A stretch of DNA of 8,236 bases from UBA4459 sp036351335 (lineage in GTDB: Bacteria; Bacteroidota; Bacteroidia; Bacteroidales; F082): contig JAZBOW010000234.1 of assembly GCA_036351335.1 (NCBI GenBank), positions 1-8,236 of the forward strand, read 5' to 3'. Under the pieces are notes generated by a model. The model searched no databases, was not told where the DNA came from, and saw only the letters and a program-made list of their open reading frames with translations. Of the stretch, positions 5,326 through 8,236 are shown piece after piece (the first letter of the stretch is position 1; each line of letters begins with the position of its first letter). The translations under genes and the position numbers were made by a program.

Positions 5326-8154
5326 TTACCTGTTACAAATGTCTTTATAGTCGCAATAGGAACATATCTGTTCGTCACTTGTTTGCTCAAAAGATAAGGA
5401 AGGATCAAAAATTTCACGGATAAGCCCTGTCAGATACGCTTCAAAATAATTTTCATCATCAGGAAGTTTTGGTTCCATCAAACCATTTGACCGCATTCTT
5501 AAACTATATATTCCAAGTTCAGGCTTTTGTGCCGGCTTATATTTTTTTTGATAGAGAAAGGCATAAAAAAGCAATTGGAACAATTTGTCCTTCTTTTTGT
5601 CAGCTATCTCCTCCCATTCTTTCAGTGCCAGGTCGCCGGACTCCACTCTGCCAGTTTTATAATCAATAATTCTGATGGTTTGATCCTGCAGCTTTTCAAT
5701 CCTGTCAAGATACCCTTTCAATGCCACCTCATTATCTTCAACCCGATAGCGTATTTCAATCTTCTCTTCCAGGCCAACGATTTCTCTACCGGCTGTGGAC
5801 GGATCTTCTGTTTCAGCTTTTATGAAGTGTTCGATGTACTTTTTTGCCACCTCAAAGATCAGGTAGTTTTTTCCGGTGGCAATATGGCCGCCTTTGTAAT
5901 TCTTATGGAAGGCATTTTTCAGAAGCCCGTCAATTTGCGTCATTTTTTGCTTGAGTATGTCTGGGTCAATCATTTTGCCAACAAATTGTTTATACATGTC
6001 TTCCAGTACGTCATGTATGGCATTTCCAAAAATATTGAACTCAATTTCGGAAGCTATTTTGCTACTTTCTTCAAGCTTAAGGATTTCCCTGAAATAAAAC
6101 TTCAAAGAACAGTTTCTGTATACATTCAAGGCAGATGCCGAGAATCCGCTATTGCCTTTATCAGCAATAAGTTTTAAAATGTCCGCATCTTTCGAAATGG
6201 ATATCGCGTGTGTACCGGGAATTTTTTCAATACCAACATTTGTCAAATGGTTTTTCACACGGATGGATGGATTTATTTTTGAAAGTTCATTTTCAATTTG
6301 CAGGATAAACCTGCTCTTTTCACCGCTTCCTAATTTATCACTATCCGTATTATATAGAATGCTGACGTTACTAGCACCTTGCAGCAACCTGTAAAAGTGG
6401 TAAGTTGCCACGTCGTTTTGTTCTTTAGGCAGCGGCAGCTGGTTCGCAAACCGGATGTCGAAAGGTATAAACGAATCAGGGTTAGAAGCTTTGGGCAGCA
6501 AGCCTTCATTGGCCGAAAGGAATATGATATTCTTGAAGTCGAGGTTCCGGGTCTCTAACATGCCCATGATCTGTATGCCTTTTAGTGGCTCTCCCTTCAA
6601 GCTTATTTCGCTATTGCGGAATAATTGCATCAGAATTTTTTGCAAAGCCTTCAGGCTTATCTCTGTGGTTTGCTGCCGGATAAGGGCTTGCACTTTCTTG
6701 ATGATGCCAAACACTACATTAATTTGCTCCCCAAGAATTGGGTTTTCTTTTTTTTCCTCTTCAGATATTCGTGATGCCAGCAATTGAACAAGTTCAATCA
6801 TTGATTGCATAAATTCATCTGCCTGTATGTTATCTTTAAGCAAGATTGTAAAAAGCGCGTTGAGGTCTTCACTTTTTTTCGATTCAGCTATTTTTTGGAT
6901 ATCCCTTATATCCAGAAACATCTGGTTGGATTTGGTAAGATCTTCTATCAGAGATTTCCGTTTATTTGAAGCTTCATATTCGAGCAACTTTTTAATAATG
7001 GCGCTTTTTAGCAGATCGATAAGCGTGTCAGTAGCATATTTTTTGGTTTTTAGCTCATCCGCCCTTATGATCAATGTAAGCCATTGCAGAATAAACCTGC
7101 TTAAACTTGAATTTTTTAGCGGATAGCCCATTGTAATATTATAGGCGATCTTCGTTTCATTCTTTTCCAATTTGGGAAGTGAATGCAGCAACGGAAGCAG
7201 GAGGTTTTCATCTGAAATCACAATGGCTGTATCCATGTGATCAGTTGCTATCACATCTTCTTCAAACCACTTGGATAGTTGTTTGCCGGCATATTTTACC
7301 AGCCCAACCGGCTTGGCGATGCCATGAACATGTATTCGTTTTTCACTGTCGATCAGTTCGTTACCGATCCATTTCACATCTTTCAGTTTCCAATCCTTTA
7401 TCAGTTCACGTATAAACCTTCCGGCTTCCATTTGCGTTAAACCATATGCTTCAGGATGCATATAGTAGGCATCCGCATCCCAATAAAAGGTGGTTTTAAA
7501 GTGGTCTTTCAGGTAACCAAAAATAGCCTTTTCAGCTTTTGAAAGCGCATTGAATCCAACACATATGTACGCTTTGTTTTTTGATGTTTTTAGAAGTGTT
7601 TCCACGTTTTCAACAAGATACTGATAGATCATCCCTTTATAACCCAACTTTTTCGCAATCAAGCGTGATTTTAAGGAGGTATAATAAGTGAACAGCGACT
7701 GATAAAATGTTAAATAATCCTTTTGGAGGGTGGTAAGAGGCTGTCCTGAAAGGTTCCATTGTTCGATGGCCTTTGCCTCGGTCAGGTGCTTGAAAACATG
7801 GGCTGCATCAACCTGGTAAAGGTCAATATCATTAAAGTCGGATAACATAATGGGTGCCCAACTCAGAAAGTCTTCCACAGGCATGGCTTTGTCGGCCAGT
7901 AGTTCCTTATGGATATCATACAGGTCAAAATAGATAAGAATGGGATCGAGTTGGTATAAACCGCTGTGTTGAACAATAAATTCATCGGTGGTATAAAACT
8001 CGGGTAGCCAGAAGGTTTCGGTCGTTTTTTCTTTCAAATAATTTTTAAGAAATATTTCCGATCGTTTGTTAGGAAGTATTACAGCCAGACCCGTATGACG
8101 GGAATCCTTAAGCCCAAAAATTTCTTCGGCTACTTTTTCTAAAAACTTTTTCAA
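5326..8154 (-). CDS. AddB-like PD-(D/E)XK nuclease with inactive helicase domain and Fe-S cysteines
   Basis: A 942-residue protein resembling the AddB/RexB subunit of AddAB-type helicase-nucleases, which resect double-strand DNA ends for recombination repair. Residues 1-650 are a UvrD-like fold that has lost the Walker A GxGKT: the corresponding early segment is VILPNKRSEIFLKNYL. The later helicase-like element is IMGMLETRNLDFKNIIFLSANEGLLP (529-554). The C-terminal nuclease domain has H714 (GNAIHDVLE), D817 (GYLDRIE), D831 and K833 (IDYKTG), and the QxxxY motif Q860-Y864, so it looks catalytically intact. Four cysteines typical of the AddB iron-sulfur cluster are present: C682 (YRNCSLKFYF) and C931, C934, C940 (CSYCDYKDIC). 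The start is TTG: the upstream frame is closed by a stop at 8181-8179 with no ATG or GTG between, and the next internal Met is residue 91. This TTG overlaps the stop of the preceding gene. The AddA-like helicase partner is not in view. Confidence 0.92.
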   Translation of the reverse strand: MKKFLEKVAEEIFGLKDSRHTGLAVILPNKRSEIFLKNYLKEKTTETFWLPEFYTTDEFIVQHSGLYQLDPILIYFDLYDIHKELLADKAMPVEDFLSWAPIMLSDFNDIDLYQVDAAHVFKHLTEAKAIEQWNLSGQPLTTLQKDYLTFYQSLFTYYTSLKSRLIAKKLGYKGMIYQYLVENVETLLKTSKNKAYICVGFNALSKAEKAIFGYLKDHFKTTFYWDADAYYMHPEAYGLTQMEAGRFIRELIKDWKLKDVKWIGNELIDSEKRIHVHGIAKPVGLVKYAGKQLSKWFEEDVIATDHMDTAIVISDENLLLPLLHSLPKLEKNETKIAYNITMGYPLKNSSLSRFILQWLTLIIRADELKTKKYATDTLIDLLKSAIIKKLLEYEASNKRKSLIEDLTKSNQMFLDIRDIQKIAESKKSEDLNALFTILLKDNIQADEFMQSMIELVQLLASRISEEEKKENPILGEQINVVFGIIKKVQALIRQQTTEISLKALQKILMQLFRNSEISLKGEPLKGIQIMGMLETRNLDFKNIIFLSANEGLLPKASNPDSFIPFDIRFANQLPLPKEQNDVATYHFYRLLQGASNVSILYNTDSDKLGSGEKSRFILQIENELSKINPSIRVKNHLTNVGIEKIPGTHAISISKDADILKLIADKGNSGFSASALNVYRNCSLKFYFREILKLEESSKIASEIEFNIFGNAIHDVLEDMYKQFVGKMIDPDILKQKMTQIDGLLKNAFHKNYKGGHIATGKNYLIFEVAKKYIEHFIKAETEDPSTAGREIVGLEEKIEIRYRVEDNEVALKGYLDRIEKLQDQTIRIIDYKTGRVESGDLALKEWEEIADKKKDKLFQLLFYAFLYQKKYKPAQKPELGIYSLRMRSNGLMEPKLPDDENYFEAYLTGLIREIFDPSLSFEQTSDEQICSYCDYKDICNR

Positions 8155-8236
8155 GGTTGTCGTGATTTTAAGTAGGTTTCAGCCATTTGAAGCTTCTCCC
8201 TGGTTCCCAAATCAAACCATTTTTCCGAATTGTCCA
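8151..8236 (-). CDS. Nucleotidyltransferase (sugar-phosphate type), C-terminal 27 residues only
   Basis: On the minus strand, codons from 8234 give DNSEKWFDLGTREKLQMAET and then YLKSRQP, ending at TGA 8153-8151. The W-x-D-x-G-T-x-E-x-L-x-x-A pattern is the characteristic C-terminal signature of the NTP_transferase family (hexose-1-phosphate nucleotidylyl- or guanylyltransferases), where it follows the last sheet of the Rossmann-like domain. The start and catalytic GxGTRL-type loop lie beyond the window edge, so the exact nucleotide and sugar cannot be assigned. The stop overlaps the TTG start of the AddB-like gene (TTGA), which places both in one leftward operon with probable translational coupling. 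Confidence 0.7.
   Translation of the reverse strand, partial: DNSEKWFDLGTREKLQMAETYLKSRQP

Noticed and set aside
5527..6177. A 216-codon open frame on the plus strand inside the AddB-like gene.
   Set aside because: It is antisense to conserved nuclease-domain sequence, has low-complexity Phe/Leu-rich content and no recognisable domain; a shadow frame.

Overview
The window reads as a chromosomal segment of a Bacteroidota (Bacteroidetes) bacterium. The evidence is a moderately AT-rich composition with almost no Shine-Dalgarno sequences ahead of starts, signal peptides ending in a WGQ-type site, an ECF sigma factor paired with a membrane TPR protein, and the AddB-like nuclease and NRAMP-like transporter types common in that phylum. 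Seven protein genes are visible, two of them cut by the window edges. No rRNA, tRNA, CRISPR array, insertion sequence or phage gene was seen.

Left part (1-2545): the 3' part of a CHAT-domain (caspase/separase-like) protease gene with a C-terminal membrane anchor runs rightward. It meets a two-gene leftward operon head-on. That operon encodes an ECF-type sigma factor (GTG start) followed 5 nt later by a single-pass membrane protein with TPR repeats, probably the sigma factor's anti-sigma partner. A perfect 16-bp inverted repeat overlapping the CHAT stop codon looks like a shared bidirectional terminator. Predicted topologies put the CHAT protease domain and the TPR domain on the same side of the inner membrane. 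The locus could therefore be a signalling module in which a CHAT protease acts on a TPR anti-sigma protein to release a sigma factor. This is the most interesting hypothesis here, and it is inference.

Middle part (2546-5099): after a divergent AT-rich intergenic region, a secreted endonuclease/exonuclease/phosphatase-fold enzyme with an intact catalytic set overlaps by ATGA with an NRAMP-fold transporter. The transporter lacks the family's canonical DPGN metal-binding motif in helix 1 and has MPAPID in place of MPHN in helix 6, so its substrate cannot be assumed to be Mn or Fe.

Right part (5100-8236): a 226-nt convergent spacer with at most a weak terminator precedes a leftward operon. It contains the end of a sugar-nucleotide-type nucleotidyltransferase gene that overlaps (TTGA) the TTG-started gene of an AddB-like PD-(D/E)XK nuclease/inactive helicase with a four-cysteine iron-sulfur signature. 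The latter is probably a double-strand-break end-processing subunit. Its helicase partner is not in the window.
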